Counted from the stretch's first letter, positions 35,040-44,859 are shown. The stretch: 64,000 nt of DNA from Desmonostoc muscorum LEGE 12446 (GCF_015207005.2 NZ_JADEXS020000001.1:2046001-2110000); one strand, 5' to 3'. Numbers and translations: made by a program. Notes: generated from the letters alone by a model not told the origin.

Positions 35040-38000
35040 TTAATCTTCAACTGCTCCCAACAATTTTAATGTTGCAATAGTTGCGTCTGTTAAACCTGTA
35101 ATCCCAGTGATATTCATACCTTCATAAGTCCTATCAAACCTTAAAGTTTTTAGACATTCTTCTGTGTTGATATCCCAAAACTTTATTGTTTCGTCATGGC
35201 TACCAGTTGCCAGAATTTGCCTATGATGCCAACTCATATCATCAGATGTGTCTGTAGTCAATTCAAGAGAAACAGGACTAAAAGCAATGGAAGACACTAT
35301 ATTTGTATGTCCTTGTAATGTTTTTAGACATTCCCCTGTAGCCAAATTCCATACTTTGACTGTTTGATCGCTACTAGCACTAGCTACGATATTTCCTTGA
35401 GGACTAAAAGTGACTGCATATATATGTGACGAATGTCCCTGCAAAATCTTCAAGCATTCACCAGTCTGAACATTCCATAAGCGAATGGTTTGATCAAAAC
35501 TCCCACTGGCAAGTATTTGCCCATCAGGACTAAAAGCAACTGCACGAACCCGATTCATGTGTCCTGTGAAAGTTTTCAGACATTCTCCGGTGCTTGCGTC
35601 CCATAGCTTCACTGATGAGTCCCCGCTACCACTGGCTAGAATTGTACCTTGAGGGCTGAAAGCGACTGACCAAACAGCATAAGTATGACCAGACAAAGTT
35701 TTCCAGCATTGTCCAGTGCGGATATCCCATAAGCGTATAGAAGAATCAAAGCTTCCACTTGCCAAGGTATTACCATCTGGACTGTAAGCTACCGTAGCTA
35801 CCCAATTATGATGACCATTCAAAGTCTTGAAGCACTGTCCGGTGCGGATATCCCATAAACGTATGGAAGAATCAAAGTTTCCACTTGCCAAGGTATTACC
35901 ATCTGGACTGTAAGCTACTGACCAAACCCAACTGGTGCGACCTTGCAAGGTTTTCAGACATTGGCCTGTCTTTACATCCCATATTCTCAAAGCTTGGTCA
36001 ACACAACTTCCACTAGCTATAGTGTCACCCTGGGGACTGTAAGCAATTGAATGTAACCAGTCAATACGCCCTTGCCATGTTCTGATGCAGTTTCCTGTTT
36101 TAGCATCCCATAATTTAACTGTTTGGTCGCCACTGCCACTAACTATGGTTTGGCCATCTGGACTACAAGCTACTGACCAAATCAAGCTGGTATGTCCTTG
36201 TAAGGTTTTTAAGCATTCACTAGTGTGAAGATCCCAGAGTTTAACGGTTTTATCTTCTCCGGCACTAACTAGGATATTACTTTGGGGAATCAAAGCGAGC
36301 GATCGCACTAAACTATTATGTCCTGGCAATGTATTCAAACATTCTCCTGTTTTAGCATCCCAAATTTTGATCGTTTGGTCTTCACTGCCACTCACCAAAA
36401 TGTCTTGAAAACTAAAAACTATTGACCAAATCCGGCGAGTATGTCCCTGTAAGGTTGTTAAGATGCTTCCTGCGACAAAATCCCAAATAATAACTGTACA
36501 ATCATCGCTGCTACTAGCTAGAGTTGCACCATCCGGACTGTAAGCGACTGCATAGACATGACTTGTATGCCCCTGCAAGGTTTTTAAGGTGCTTCCTGTT
36601 GCAACATCCCAGATGATGATTGAAAAGTCATCACTAGCACTAGCCAAAACATTACCTTGAGGATTGAAAGCCACTGACCAAACACTAGCAGTATGTCCTT
36701 GACAGACTTGGAGACATTCACCTGTGGACACATCCCAAAGCCTAACTGAACAGTCAACACTGCCACTAGCCAGTATTGTACCTTCAGGATTGAAAGCCAC
36801 TGACCAAACCCAACTGGTATGACCTTGGAAGCTGAGTAATTGTTCACCAGTTGCCAGTAACCACAGGCAAATCCCACCATTGAGATCGCCTGTTGCTAAC
36901 AGTTTCCCATTGGGGCTAATAGCAACTGATGCTACACCACCAAGAGTTTCTGCAAAAACTGTTTTAGCTAAATCTGTATAAGCAAAGTTAACAGAATGCA
37001 GTGTCACGTCTCGAAGATAGGCTTGCCAGACACTGAGGTGGGAAAAGTCGTAACCTGCTAAATTTACTTTCAGTTGACGCAACAAATTAATAATATTTCC
37101 ACCACCGTAACCTGGTGTATTGGCATACTTTGCTTGTAGTTTTAAAAGTATTCGCTGAAGTTGATGTTCCAGTTCAGATTTTGATTTAAAGTGAGCTAGT
37201 AGCTTATTAGTCAGGGGTTCTAATATCAGCCTGACTTGGGTTTCCCGAATATCATCTTTGACAATCGCTTTCACTAAAGCATGGCTTTGCAGTAAATCAA
37301 TTTCTGAATTGACAATTTCTTGATCGACTTGTTGAATTAACTGTTCAGTTATATACTCCATCACCACAGCTTGCTGGGTAAACCGAGCTGCACCTGTATT
37401 CATTTGTGTAGCTTTTTCGATTAGAGATCGCCGCATTAGCGACTCTAGTATTTCTAGTAGTTTCTGTCTTGATAACGGTGGAGATATATCTGCGGACAAC
37501 TCGGCAACAGTTACCCATTCACGATTGATAGCTAGCCAGTACATCACCTGTAATTCCTGCGCTGATAAGCGCTCGCATTGTTGATTTAATAGGTTACGAA
37601 TGCCATTAAAAACGATAGTCCCTTCTTGTAAAAAATCAGCTATATTCCCATTAAATAATTCTCGAATTGATGTAGAAACAATCTTTAATGCTAGAGGGCT
37701 ACCACCATAGTGATTAATTAATTTTTGGCAATCGCTCTCTAATCCTGAAAGACCTTTTATCTGTAAAATGCCTGTACCTTCTACTTCTTTTAAACCTGTA
37801 AGCTGTAAAGTTCTAACAGGCATATTTTCACCTTCTAGTACGGCTATAACTTCAGGTTTTTCTCGGCTAGTAATTACTAAACAACTTTGATGAAAGATTT
37901 CTCCCAGTAGGCGCAACATCTCACCATAATTTTCATATCCTTCTCGAAAATACCCGGCGCTATGACCGCTTTGCAGGATAGATTCAAAATTATCTAGCAC

Positions 38001-38762
38001 CAGTAAACAACGATATTCACGCAAATGATCGATCAGTCGGGAAATTTTACCATCTATGGTTTGAGGTAAATCAGTCTGTTGTTGACTACATAGAAACTGT
38101 AATATTTGTGTCAAAATATCTTCCAAGGATGGGGCGTTACGTAGCGATCGCCAAACAATGAAGGAAAATTCTTTTTGTATCTGTTGTGCTAACTTTACAG
38201 ACAACGCTGTTTTCCCAATGCCACCCATACCCAATAATGCCACTAGACGGCAATGATCTGTTGCAATCCACTGAGTTAAGGTAGACAGTTCCGTTGTCCG
38301 ACCGTAGAAAACTGAGACATCAATTGCTTCACCCCAGTTACACTCAGGATTCAAAGAATTTTCTAAGGTGTTGACAATGGGGCTAGTAGCTAGGGTTTGT
38401 CTTGGAGATATACCACTGTCCAATTCAACAATAGAATCAGCTTGATGATTTTGCAGATGCTGACCTGGAAATTCCCATGTATTTAAGGCTATCGTTTCCT
38501 GCTGCCCTATGTGTTCCAAACAGGAGCGAAAACTTTTTTTACTTACAGGTTCACCGAGAGCATCGGATAATAATTGCCACAACTGCGGACAAAAAGTGCG
38601 GCTCAGGTAGCTTACCGAGTAGTTTGTAGTTTGTGCAATCTGTTCATAAGTCTGCCCTAACCAGGTACCTTGCAAGACAGCAATTTCTACTGCATTCAGT
38701 TTTCTGCTGATTTTTGAGAATACTGCTTGATTGGCGATCGCAAGTCCTTGCTCAAACTCCAT
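35040..38762 (-). CDS. STAND NTPase with HTH-like N-domain, NB-ARC and 14 WD40 repeats
   Basis: A 1240-residue signal-transduction ATPase. The N-terminus (about residues 20-85, [36 protein letters not shown]) is a helix-turn-helix-like domain common on cyanobacterial STAND proteins. NB-ARC: Walker [19 protein letters not shown] (176-193), Walker [13 protein letters not shown] (about 252-263) and [12 protein letters not shown] helical region (about 400-600) follows, then 14 WD40 repeats (about 605-1225), each ending in (L/I)WD(x)xTGECL, consistent with two seven-bladed propellers. No effector domain is obvious, so output may be through the N-terminal domain. Two adjacent repeats are nearly identical in DNA, indicating recent duplication. 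Signalling or immune-sensor roles are possible. Confidence 0.92.
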   Translation of the reverse strand: MEFEQGLAIANQAVFSKISRKLNAVEIAVLQGTWLGQTYEQIAQTTNYSVSYLSRTFCPQLWQLLSDALGEPVSKKSFRSCLEHIGQQETIALNTWEFPGQHLQNHQADSIVELDSGISPRQTLATSPIVNTLENSLNPECNWGEAIDVSVFYGRTTELSTLTQWIATDHCRLVALLGMGGIGKTALSVKLAQQIQKEFSFIVWRSLRNAPSLEDILTQILQFLCSQQQTDLPQTIDGKISRLIDHLREYRCLLVLDNFESILQSGHSAGYFREGYENYGEMLRLLGEIFHQSCLVITSREKPEVIAVLEGENMPVRTLQLTGLKEVEGTGILQIKGLSGLESDCQKLINHYGGSPLALKIVSTSIRELFNGNIADFLQEGTIVFNGIRNLLNQQCERLSAQELQVMYWLAINREWVTVAELSADISPPLSRQKLLEILESLMRRSLIEKATQMNTGAARFTQQAVVMEYITEQLIQQVDQEIVNSEIDLLQSHALVKAIVKDDIRETQVRLILEPLTNKLLAHFKSKSELEHQLQRILLKLQAKYANTPGYGGGNIINLLRQLKVNLAGYDFSHLSVWQAYLRDVTLHSVNFAYTDLAKTVFAETLGGVASVAISPNGKLLATGDLNGGICLWLLATGEQLLSFQGHTSWVWSVAFNPEGTILASGSVDCSVRLWDVSTGECLQVCQGHTASVWSVAFNPQGNVLASASDDFSIIIWDVATGSTLKTLQGHTSHVYAVAYSPDGATLASSSDDCTVIIWDFVAGSILTTLQGHTRRIWSIVFSFQDILVSGSEDQTIKIWDAKTGECLNTLPGHNSLVRSLALIPQSNILVSAGEDKTVKLWDLHTSECLKTLQGHTSLIWSVACSPDGQTIVSGSGDQTVKLWDAKTGNCIRTWQGRIDWLHSIAYSPQGDTIASGSCVDQALRIWDVKTGQCLKTLQGRTSWVWSVAYSPDGNTLASGNFDSSIRLWDIRTGQCFKTLNGHHNWVATVAYSPDGNTLASGSFDSSIRLWDIRTGQCWKTLSGHTYAVWSVAFSPQGTILASGSGDSSVKLWDASTGECLKTFTGHMNRVRAVAFSPDGQILASGSFDQTIRLWNVQTGECLKILQGHSSHIYAVTFSPQGNIVASASSDQTVKVWNLATGECLKTLQGHTNIVSSIAFSPVSLELTTDTSDDMSWHHRQILATGSHDETIKFWDINTEECLKTLRFDRTYEGMNITGITGLTDATIATLKLLGAVED

Positions 38763-38963
38763 GATTTTTGATGGGCAGTAATGATACGTAAACAGGTTTA
38801 AAGTTGTAACAATTTTAATTATTCAAGAGTTTATCAGAATTTTTCCGAATTTTGCCTAAAGTCTTAAAAATTACTAAATGCCTCAGTATTAATGTTCGGC
38901 GATCCACAACTGGCCCAAAATGACCGAAAATAATTGAGTCAAACCAACAGGAGTAAATTGATC

Positions 38964-39461
38964 ATGTCTCGTCTGCTAACAGCAATGCCTAAGTTGGGCT
39001 ACGCCTACGCCAAGCAACTCTTGTGCAGTCTCACTCTTACAATACTCCTAACTTTAATACTTCCTAGTGCTACTTGGGCTGCTTCTAGCTTGGGAGTTGA
39101 CAATGGTAATCTGAGTTCTTGTCCAGCTTCAAACAACTGTGTTGTCAGTCAAAACGCAGATGCCAAACACGCCATTGACCCCATTGCTTATCATGTAGAC
39201 CGGGATGCAGCAAAAAAAACCTTACTCAAAGTTCTCACTGTTGTTCCCCGTACAGAGGTTATCGAACAAACAGATAATTACATCCACGCTCTTTCTAAAA
39301 GCCGCATCTTTCAATTTACTGATGATGTGGAGTTTTATTTCCCTCCCAATGAATCAGTAATTCATGTGCGATCGGCATCTCGCGTCGGAGAGTCCGATCT
39401 CGGCGTTAACCACAGACGTGTGGAACAAATTCGTTTAGCTCTACGCGATTTAAATATTTGA
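38964..39461 (+). CDS. DUF1499 domain protein (exported)
   Basis: Starting at ATG 38964 (AGGAG is 10 nt upstream) gives 165 residues. The N-terminus is a signal peptide (MSRLLTAMPKLGYAYAKQLL, then CSLTLTILLTLILPSATWA). After a variable segment comes the DUF1499 core: DPIAYHVDRDAAKKTLLKVL, TDNYIHALSKSRIFQFTDDVEFYFPPNESVIHVRSASRVGESDLGVNHRRVEQIR (about 95-155), the conserved D-V-E-F-x-x... S-R-S/A-S-R-x-G-x-x-D-x-G-V-N-R signature. DUF1499 proteins are widespread in cyanobacteria and plastids, without an established function. A TTG start at 38934 would add 10 residues and is less likely. Confidence 0.82.
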   Translation: MSRLLTAMPKLGYAYAKQLLCSLTLTILLTLILPSATWAASSLGVDNGNLSSCPASNNCVVSQNADAKHAIDPIAYHVDRDAAKKTLLKVLTVVPRTEVIEQTDNYIHALSKSRIFQFTDDVEFYFPPNESVIHVRSASRVGESDLGVNHRRVEQIRLALRDLNI

Positions 39462-39477
39462 TTTTAGCGATTTCTGA

Positions 39478-39690
39478 TTACTGATATCGTTTAGTTGTTT
39501 GAGTTGGTGAACGTTGAGTTTTGCCTTCGCTGTAACCTAAGTCATACATACTCGCCGCTTGAGAATGTTGTTCTGGTGACATTTTAGACCGTCCAGCCCA
39601 AGCATCAGATTTGCCTAAGCTAAACCAATCTTCATCAGTCATCTCAGAGGCAAATATGTTAAAAGTTGTTTTTTTGATGTAGGTATCCAT
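39478..39690 (-). CDS. Small conserved-looking protein (70 aa)
   Basis: A 70-residue hydrophilic peptide starting at ATG 39690 (MDTYIKKTTFNIF) and ending at 39478. The centre, MTDEDWFSLGKSDAWAGRSKMSPEQHSQAASMYDLGYSEGK, is rich in Trp, Asp and Gly in a pattern of two related G-x-x-D/E-A-W-x-G and Y-x-x-G-Y-x-E-G motifs that occurs in small proteins of cyanobacteria. It is convergent with the DUF1499 gene (16 nt between stops). Coding is supported by composition and lack of overlap. I assign no function. Confidence 0.55.
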   Translation of the reverse strand: MDTYIKKTTFNIFASEMTDEDWFSLGKSDAWAGRSKMSPEQHSQAASMYDLGYSEGKTQRSPTQTTKRYQ

Positions 39691-40196
39691 ATAACTATCC
39701 CAGAGTGCTACAAAGAGGGCTTGTACATTACCCTATTGCCATAATGACAATTATCTTGGTGAAGATTACCTCTTCCCCAAGTATGAAAAGATATATGACT
39801 CCTATTTGATTTTTGGGCTTATATCATGTCCCGGCAATTAAGCATAATACTCGAAACCCCACCCCCCTAAAGCTGTGCTTTAGCTCCCCTCCCCTTATTC
39901 TTGGGGAGGGGTTGGGGGTGGGGTAAAGCGTATGTGGGACAAGCATTTGAGCTTAAGTTTACACCAATGGCAGGATGCCCACCCCACAAGATTTATTATC
40001 TTAGGGACTTCCAAGGAAAAAAATATTCCATAGTAGGGTAGCACAGCTGTGCTACCCGAAAAATGTACAAATAATTTGGGATAATTTATTTTCTGGAAGT
40101 CCCTTAAGATGTCTACTTTATTGACTTACAAAGTGCTTTATTTGGAATCTCTAATTCTTATAAATTCACCGATTCTCGATTAGAGGATTCTAAATT
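39691..40196. other. Intergenic region with REP-like inverted repeats
   Basis: About 505 nt without a gene. An imperfect hairpin of C-rich and G-rich arms (CCCCACCCCCCTAAAG ... GGGGAGGGGTTGGGGGTGGGG) spans about 39855-39923. A 22-nt perfect palindrome, GGGTAGCACAG plus its complement, lies at 40036-40057. AGGGACTTCCA motifs flank the latter on both sides. Confidence 0.65.
40036..40057. repeat. 22-nt perfect palindrome (dispersed family)
   Basis: GGGTAGCACAG joined to its reverse complement CTGTGCTACCC. It belongs to the same family as 47958-47985 and 11839-11870; the outer GTA.../...TAC ends are only half conserved here. AGGGACTTCC and GGAAGTCCCTT flank it as an outer inverted pair (about 40002-40105). 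Confidence 0.8.
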
Positions 40197-40619
40197 TTAC
40201 GAAAACCGATATAAAATATTTCCATTTTCACCCACTTCAAAAGAAGCATTGAGTTCCTTCGCTTTATCATCTAAATATTCTTTAGCTTTCTCAGTTGATA
40301 TCTCGGCATTTTTCGCCATTCGCAATACCGTTATCGTTCCAGAATTGCTCTCAACTAATTCTAAAAACACCACCTGAAGATGCTTTTGTTCTGATTCAAC
40401 AAGTAACGCTTTTTCTTTTTTGCTTTGCTGCACTAAAGACCAACTCAACCAACCTCCTATGAGTGTTGAGGGAACAGTTAAAATAGTTAAAGCAGCTACA
40501 GCATTTTCTTTATCTTTCGGGGGAGTTTTGGGATTAATAACTTCCCAGAACATTGCCGCAGACAATGGAACGCCAAATAAGAGAAAACAAAATGCTAAAA
40601 ACTTCTTAATTAGTTTCAT
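40197..40619 (-). CDS. Two-span membrane protein with winged-helix-like tail
   Basis: Using ATG 40619 (AAGG four bases upstream) gives 140 residues. Residues about 5-25 (FLAFCFLLFGVPLSAAMFWEVI) and 38-63 (VAALTILTVPSTLIGGWLSWSLV) are transmembrane helices, so a short loop is outside. The cytoplasmic tail begins with a charged coiled region (QQSKKEKALLVESEQKHLQ) and continues VVFLELVESNSGTITVLRMAKNAEISTEKAKEYLDDKAKEL, which looks like a winged-helix fold, then a hairpin FEVGENGNILYRFS. Such proteins are found in cyanobacteria with no known role. A GTG at 40634 is an alternative start. Confidence 0.7.
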   Translation of the reverse strand: MKLIKKFLAFCFLLFGVPLSAAMFWEVINPKTPPKDKENAVAALTILTVPSTLIGGWLSWSLVQQSKKEKALLVESEQKHLQVVFLELVESNSGTITVLRMAKNAEISTEKAKEYLDDKAKELNASFEVGENGNILYRFS

Positions 40620-40844
40620 ATAACCTTGACTCACTTACTCATAAATATTCAATCTCTGAACTAATCAAAACTATTTTACTCGGTCATCTTTCTTGATCTT
40701 CTCCATCACCAGTTATCACTCCTTGGAATCTGCATAGAGAAAATTAAAATTGACAAAGAGCTTTAGCCTGAACTCTATTCATCTATATTATACAACGTAT
40801 AATCTAATACGTCTCGCTTTCAAATTTAGCCCAACCTGGTTTTG

Positions 40845-41723
40845 CTAGTTTTCCTGAACCAGTAAAACTGATTTCACGGGTCGCTTAATGGAATTTCCCT
40901 CCAAATCAATTTTTCCGTAAAAGGTTTTACCCTTGTAGTAGACGGAAGACGAACTACCCCCATCTAAATTCATTGCTTTTTGAATACCAAGGGTTTTCAT
41001 GAAATCTGCCAACGCTGGTAAGGATATACCAGAGTTAGTCCTAGCTGAAGGTTTTTGAGCCACCATGACTAAAACAATACTGCCATCATGGGTAATTCCT
41101 ACAGCAGTTCTAGCATTGGGTTGATTGCTACCAAGTGCATCTCGTTTATTGGCATTATCCACAAAAGCTTCTTGTACTAAGGTGAGTTTTGGTAATAGGC
41201 GCGGCCCAGCACCTATAGCATCCACCAACTGACAACCAGTTGGTGCTGATTGATTGTGTAAAGCAATATCATATTTGATAGTTTGCCCGCATAGGTAGCG
41301 ACGGAATTCTGTACGGTTGAAAATTTGACCCAGGTAAGGTTTTAAGTTGGGATTGTTTACTAAGCGATCGTTTTGTTTGGGGTCAGCTACCAATTTTCCT
41401 TGTATGATGACATAGGATGTAGATTTTTGGTTAGCTGGGTCAAAAAAGCCTGCATTGAAAATGGCGATCGCTCCATACTTCTGGGCAAATTCTTCTACAG
41501 TCCCTACCTTCTCTGATAATGCAGGAGTTACCAAAAATCGGCTATTAGCTGGAATCAATAGGATATGCGCTATACTTTCGGGCAAGTTGCGCTGTTCATA
41601 GAGGATAGGTTTTGGTGGTGGAGCTGCAACAGTTGGTATTAACCTTGGCAAAGAACGCACATTAAACCACAACACGATCGCCAAAGTAACCAATGTCAAA
41701 CCCAGTAGCCAAATTTTCCTCAC
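40845..41723 (-). CDS. Phosphodiester glycosidase family protein (NAGPA-like)
   Basis: A 292-residue protein with an N-terminal membrane anchor (MRKIWLLGLTLVTLAIVLWFNV). The domain matches the phosphodiester glycosidase (NAGPA) family, which cleaves phosphodiester-linked sugars: AIFNAGFFDPANQKSTSYVIIQGKLV (about residues 86-111), GPRLLPKL, ARTAVGITHDGSIVLVMVA (about 205-223) and the conserved MNLDGGSSSSVYYKGKTF (about 252-269). It probably acts outside the cytoplasm on cell-surface glycans. The 5' region contains a nine-copy 21-nt repeat array (41797-41977), starting 74 nt before the start codon. The family is clear; the substrate is unknown. Confidence 0.88.
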   Translation of the reverse strand: MRKIWLLGLTLVTLAIVLWFNVRSLPRLIPTVAAPPPKPILYEQRNLPESIAHILLIPANSRFLVTPALSEKVGTVEEFAQKYGAIAIFNAGFFDPANQKSTSYVIIQGKLVADPKQNDRLVNNPNLKPYLGQIFNRTEFRRYLCGQTIKYDIALHNQSAPTGCQLVDAIGAGPRLLPKLTLVQEAFVDNANKRDALGSNQPNARTAVGITHDGSIVLVMVAQKPSARTNSGISLPALADFMKTLGIQKAMNLDGGSSSSVYYKGKTFYGKIDLEGNSIKRPVKSVLLVQEN

Positions 41724-42162
41724 TTTTTACCCCCAAACATAGCTGGCATATTTTTATGGATGGTAGCTTATAAACGTGTTTAAGTTTCCTGGCTTGAAAA
41801 GCTGCTTTTGCGACATGAAAAGCTGCTTTTGCGACATGAAAAGCAGCTTTTGTGACATGAAAAGCAGCTTTTGTGACATGAAAAGCTGCTTTTGCGACAT
41901 GAAAAGCTGCTTTTGCGACATGAAAAGCTGCTTTTGCGACATGAAAAGCTGCTTTTGCGACATGAAAAGCTGCTTTTCTCAATAAATTTCAGCAAATATA
42001 CTCACATCTATCAACTTAACTAATCCCATCCAATGCTCTCAAAATTCTGTAACATCACTGTGGCTACTACATCTGCTAATTGCGTATTTTGATGATATAT
42101 AAATAACTCAGTGTTTGGCATCATCAGGGTTATTTATAAATTAATCAAAACAGGAAAACCAT
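41724..42162. other. Intergenic region with 21-nt repeat array
   Basis: The 440-nt spacer between divergent genes. It holds the 9 x 21-nt palindromic array (41797-41977) close to the glycosidase gene. The rest, to 42162, is AT-rich and likely carries the promoter of the 42163 gene. Confidence 0.6.
41797..41977. repeat. Nine tandem 21-nt repeats with palindromic cores
   Basis: Each unit is a palindrome AAAAGC-N-GCTTTT followed by G(C/T)GACATG. First hairpin starts at 41797 and the ninth at 41965, exactly 8 x 21 nt apart. Units 1, 2 and 5-9 have T at the centre and GCGACAT; units 3 and 4 have A and GTGACAT. The array is open in several frames on both strands, so translated frames here (SCFCDMK-type or FMSQKQL-type repeats) are not genes. 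It lies 74 nt upstream of the phosphodiester glycosidase start codon. Confidence 0.9.
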
Positions 42163-42531
42163 ATGACGCAGCGGAAACGAAACTCCATCGCACTGACTAA
42201 AGCTGAACGACGGATTGAAGGAATGCAGACAATTAACCCTGAATTAGACTTTGGTAATGGGTTTTCCATTGCTACTTACAACACCAAAGTCATTCAGTTA
42301 CGAGAGAAACTAGCCGCCTATAACCAAGCTCAAACAATAGTAGACAAGACACATAATGCATTAGTAGAAGCAGAACGTGAGTTGAATGCTTATTCCGAAC
42401 AGATGCTACTGAATGTTGCATCTCACCACGGTAGAAATAGTGATGAATACGAGATGGCTGGTGGAACACGCAGATCAGTCCGCAGGAAAGCACGCCCAGT
42501 GGTCAACCAAACGGTGAAGTCTACGGAGTGA
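42163..42531 (+). CDS. Unknown 122-aa coiled-coil protein
   Basis: A 122-residue soluble protein beginning MTQRKRNSIALTKAERRIEGMQTI at ATG 42163. The central part, TYNTKVIQLREKLAAYNQAQTIVDKTHNALVEAERELNAYSEQMLLNVA (about residues 39-87), is a predicted coiled coil; it is followed by YEMAGGTRRSVRRKARP, a basic tail. The composition is normal for the host. I do not recognise a family. Small proteins like this, with a central helix-helix and the segment GRNSDEYEMAGGTRRSxRxR, appear in Nostocales, but without function. Confidence 0.68.
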   Translation: MTQRKRNSIALTKAERRIEGMQTINPELDFGNGFSIATYNTKVIQLREKLAAYNQAQTIVDKTHNALVEAERELNAYSEQMLLNVASHHGRNSDEYEMAGGTRRSVRRKARPVVNQTVKSTE

Positions 42532-42564
42532 TTGTCTTAAGTCGCCTACGCATCCATTCTGTAG

Positions 42565-42592
42565 GGTGCGTTGTCGCAAAGCGCAACGCACC
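42565..42592. repeat. Hairpin after the 42163 gene
   Basis: GGTGCGTTG (42565-42573) pairs with CAACGCACC (42584-42592) around a 10-nt loop. It is a common dispersed GTAGGGTGCGTTG-type element in cyanobacteria and may end the upstream transcript, 34 nt after the stop codon. Confidence 0.6.
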
Positions 42593-42649
42593 ATTTATAT
42601 TGATATAAAACTAATCAAACTCTTTTTTGCAAGAAAAGCCAGAGCTTTT

Positions 42650-43222
42650 TTATTCAAAAACAACGCTGCGATAAATTTCTGTCAACGGTAATTCCATCCC
42701 AACTGACTCCAAGGAAATAGATTGCTCTAAGCCGTTAAAATCACTGAGCAACCAACCTTGTTGACTCTGCTTGCTATAGTGTTCAACAAAAGGTTCATCC
42801 TGTTCCACTAATAAATATTCACGAAAACTCGGAATTGATCGATACATCCGAAATTTACTTTGTCGGTCGTAATCTGCGGTGGAAGGGGATAAGACTTCAA
42901 CAATCAAAATGGGGTTCAATACTTCATCCAAGCGATCGCCATTCAGTTGCGGTTCGCCATCAAAAATCATCACATCTGGATATACTCCGCGTCGATGTTC
43001 CGGAATCCACAACCGTAAATCGCTATTAATCGGCTCAAATTGAGTATCGCGCAGCAGAAACTTGAGAAAGGCAAAAATATTACCACCGATGCGGCTATGT
43101 TTAAGCGTTCCTCCTGGCATAGGTACAATTTCTCCATCTCGATATTCGCTGCGTCCTTCTGCTTTTTCTTCGATCGCGCGATATTCATCCAAAGTGTAGC
43201 GGCGCTTGATGGCAGAAATCAT
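42650..43222 (-). CDS. Uma2-family (DUF820) putative endonuclease
   Basis: From ATG 43222 (MISAIKRRYTLDEYRAIEEK) it has 190 residues; a further ATG at 43258 would add 12. Uma2 family signatures are visible: RRYTLDEYRAIEEKAEGRSEYRDGEIVPMPGGT (residues about 6-38), VYPDVMIFDGEP (about 80-91, the D of PD) and LIVEVLSPSTADYD (about 105-118, E-x-L-S form), then SFREYLLVEQDEPFVEHY. This is a typical cyanobacterial Uma2, with E-V-L instead of E-V-K, which is common in the family. It is divergent from the nucleotidyltransferase gene, with 116 nt between the starts. Role is uncertain. Confidence 0.87.
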   Translation of the reverse strand: MISAIKRRYTLDEYRAIEEKAEGRSEYRDGEIVPMPGGTLKHSRIGGNIFAFLKFLLRDTQFEPINSDLRLWIPEHRRGVYPDVMIFDGEPQLNGDRLDEVLNPILIVEVLSPSTADYDRQSKFRMYRSIPSFREYLLVEQDEPFVEHYSKQSQQGWLLSDFNGLEQSISLESVGMELPLTEIYRSVVFE

Positions 43223-43338
43223 AGGCCGTGGCTGATTACATTGTTTTGAGGACAACAATATTATTTTGTCACAGATTTAATCAGTCCAGCGATCGCACCA
43301 AGTACGATGGAGATGCTGAGAGCGATCATAAATGTACT

Positions 43339-44427
43339 ATGAAAAGAATAGAAGTTGAACAAAGAACTATTTTTATTGGTTTGGCAGGTAGCCACGGCTA
43401 TGGTTTAAATCGTCCAGATTCAGACTTGGATTATCGGGGAGTGTTTATCGCACCCAAAAGATACTATTTGGGATTCGACCACATAGAACAAAAAGATGCT
43501 GGTTGGGATGAGCCAGGAATATTTCCATTTATAGATAACAACAAAGATACAGTTATATATGAATTAAAGAAAATCCTCCATTTATTATCGGGAGCCAACC
43601 CCAATGTTTTAGAATTACTGTGGTTAAATAACTATCCTTTTCTAACTCCAGTAGGACAGCATTTAATTAACCATAAACAATTATTTTTGAGCAAAAAGGT
43701 AAAGCATACTTACACTGGTTATGCCTTCGCTCAAATCAAAAAAATGGAAAGTCATCGCAAGTGGTTATTAAAGCCACCGCAAAAAAAGCCAATACCATCT
43801 GACTTTGGCATAGAAGACGAACCAGCGCTAACCAAAGATGAGCTAAATGCTTTTTTGGAATATCTTTATAACTTAATCAGAGGGCGGATTGAGTTTTTGG
43901 AAGAAGCTGAGCAATTATACAAATTGCTGACAGCAGATATTGATTTTAAGGGAGTATTAAAACAATATACTTTACCCGATGAGACTTTAGAATATACCCA
44001 AAAGTTAACTAATAGCCGTAAAGATTTTATCCGCCTGCTTCAGAAAAGTCAAAGTTATCAAACAGCCCTAAGAGAATGGAAGGCTTACTTATCTTGGCAG
44101 GAAAATAGAAATCCAGCTAGAGCAGAAATGGAACTCAAGTCTGGTTTTGACCTCAAACATGGGATGCACTGCATTAGATTGTTACGCAGTGGATTAGAAA
44201 TATTGCGTCAAGGGGAAGTGATTGTAGATAGAAGAATAGCTGGTGATGTTGATGATTTAAAAGCTATCCTCAAGGGTGAGTATTCTTATGAACAGGTGAT
44301 GAAAATGGCAGAAGATTTAGTTGCCGAAATGGAAATTGTTTACGAACAATCTGCCCTACCTCACAAACCCGATTTAGAGCAAATTAATGATTTGTGCATG
44401 GAATTAGTAGAAATGCAAAATTGGTAA
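43339..44427 (+). CDS. Nucleotidyltransferase-fold protein (DNA pol beta superfamily)
   Basis: Using ATG 43339 (MKRIEVEQRTIFIGLAGSHG) gives 362 residues; the open frame extends further upstream into the Uma2 promoter region but has no credible N-terminus. The nucleotidyltransferase motif is GLAGSHGYGLNRPDSDLDYRGV (about residues 14-35), with G-S and D-S-D-L-D matching the active-site pattern. The C-terminal half is helical (substrate-binding or HEPN-like; RAEMELKSGFDLKHGMHCIRLLRSGLEILRQG). It may modify RNA, nucleotides or proteins, but the target is unknown. The divergent Uma2 neighbour makes a simple toxin-antitoxin reading unlikely but not impossible. Confidence 0.85.
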   Translation: MKRIEVEQRTIFIGLAGSHGYGLNRPDSDLDYRGVFIAPKRYYLGFDHIEQKDAGWDEPGIFPFIDNNKDTVIYELKKILHLLSGANPNVLELLWLNNYPFLTPVGQHLINHKQLFLSKKVKHTYTGYAFAQIKKMESHRKWLLKPPQKKPIPSDFGIEDEPALTKDELNAFLEYLYNLIRGRIEFLEEAEQLYKLLTADIDFKGVLKQYTLPDETLEYTQKLTNSRKDFIRLLQKSQSYQTALREWKAYLSWQENRNPARAEMELKSGFDLKHGMHCIRLLRSGLEILRQGEVIVDRRIAGDVDDLKAILKGEYSYEQVMKMAEDLVAEMEIVYEQSALPHKPDLEQINDLCMELVEMQNW

Positions 44428-44533
44428 GTCATTAGGCATTGGGCATTTGGACTTCGGAGTTATTATTCTCCCTGAGTCCCCACTCCCTCATCTCCCTCAT
44501 CTCCCTCATCTCCCTCATTTTCCCCACGCCCCA

Positions 44534-44830
44534 TTAGAGAGTGTGCATTAAATCAGCAAAGCCATAAAGGCTAATAATCAGTAATAGTAATGCTGTGACT
44601 TGGGTAATTCGTGTTTGGGGTGAGGGGGCGATCGCTTCCCGCACTAAAATCGAAATAGATGCCCCAACTACTAAGCTCAAACCTAAAATTAAATATGGTC
44701 TCTCGGGTAAAATAGTCGCTATTGCCAACATAGCGATCGCTAAAAACAGCATCAATAATTCTACAAACCGGGGCGGGTTGTATTGGCTAGATAAAATAAA
44801 GCTGTTGAACCAAAAATACCAAAATCTCAT
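44534..44830 (-). CDS. Small three-span membrane protein (98 aa)
   Basis: A 98-residue hydrophobic protein from ATG 44830 (MRFWYFWFNSFIL). Three membrane segments are visible: about residues 23-41 (VELLMLFLAIAMLAIATIL), 45-63 (YLILGLSLVVGASISILV) and 76-94 (ITQVTALLLLIISLYGFAD). The loop after the second helix is short and basic-poor. No family is recognised. The gene is flanked by repeat-rich DNA on both sides (44470-44520 and 44860-44990), which leaves its limits clear. Composition and helix spacing support it. Confidence 0.6.
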   Translation of the reverse strand: MRFWYFWFNSFILSSQYNPPRFVELLMLFLAIAMLAIATILPERPYLILGLSLVVGASISILVREAIAPSPQTRITQVTALLLLIISLYGFADLMHTL

Positions 44831-44859
44831 AGTCAGTATTGAGTGCTGAGTGCCCAGTG

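Noticed and set aside
41797..41977. CRISPR array
   Set aside because: Repeat and spacer are too short (21-nt unit, no unique spacers), and there are no cas genes.
41662..41995. Open frames across the 21-nt array (repeats of FMSQKQL, SCFCDMK, AAFHVAK types)
   Set aside because: They are translations of the tandem palindromes, open in several frames on both strands, with no ribosome site or real N-terminus.
42650..44427. Toxin-antitoxin pair (Uma2 with nucleotidyltransferase)
   Set aside because: The genes are divergent, not a compact operon, and neither has the usual short antitoxin form.
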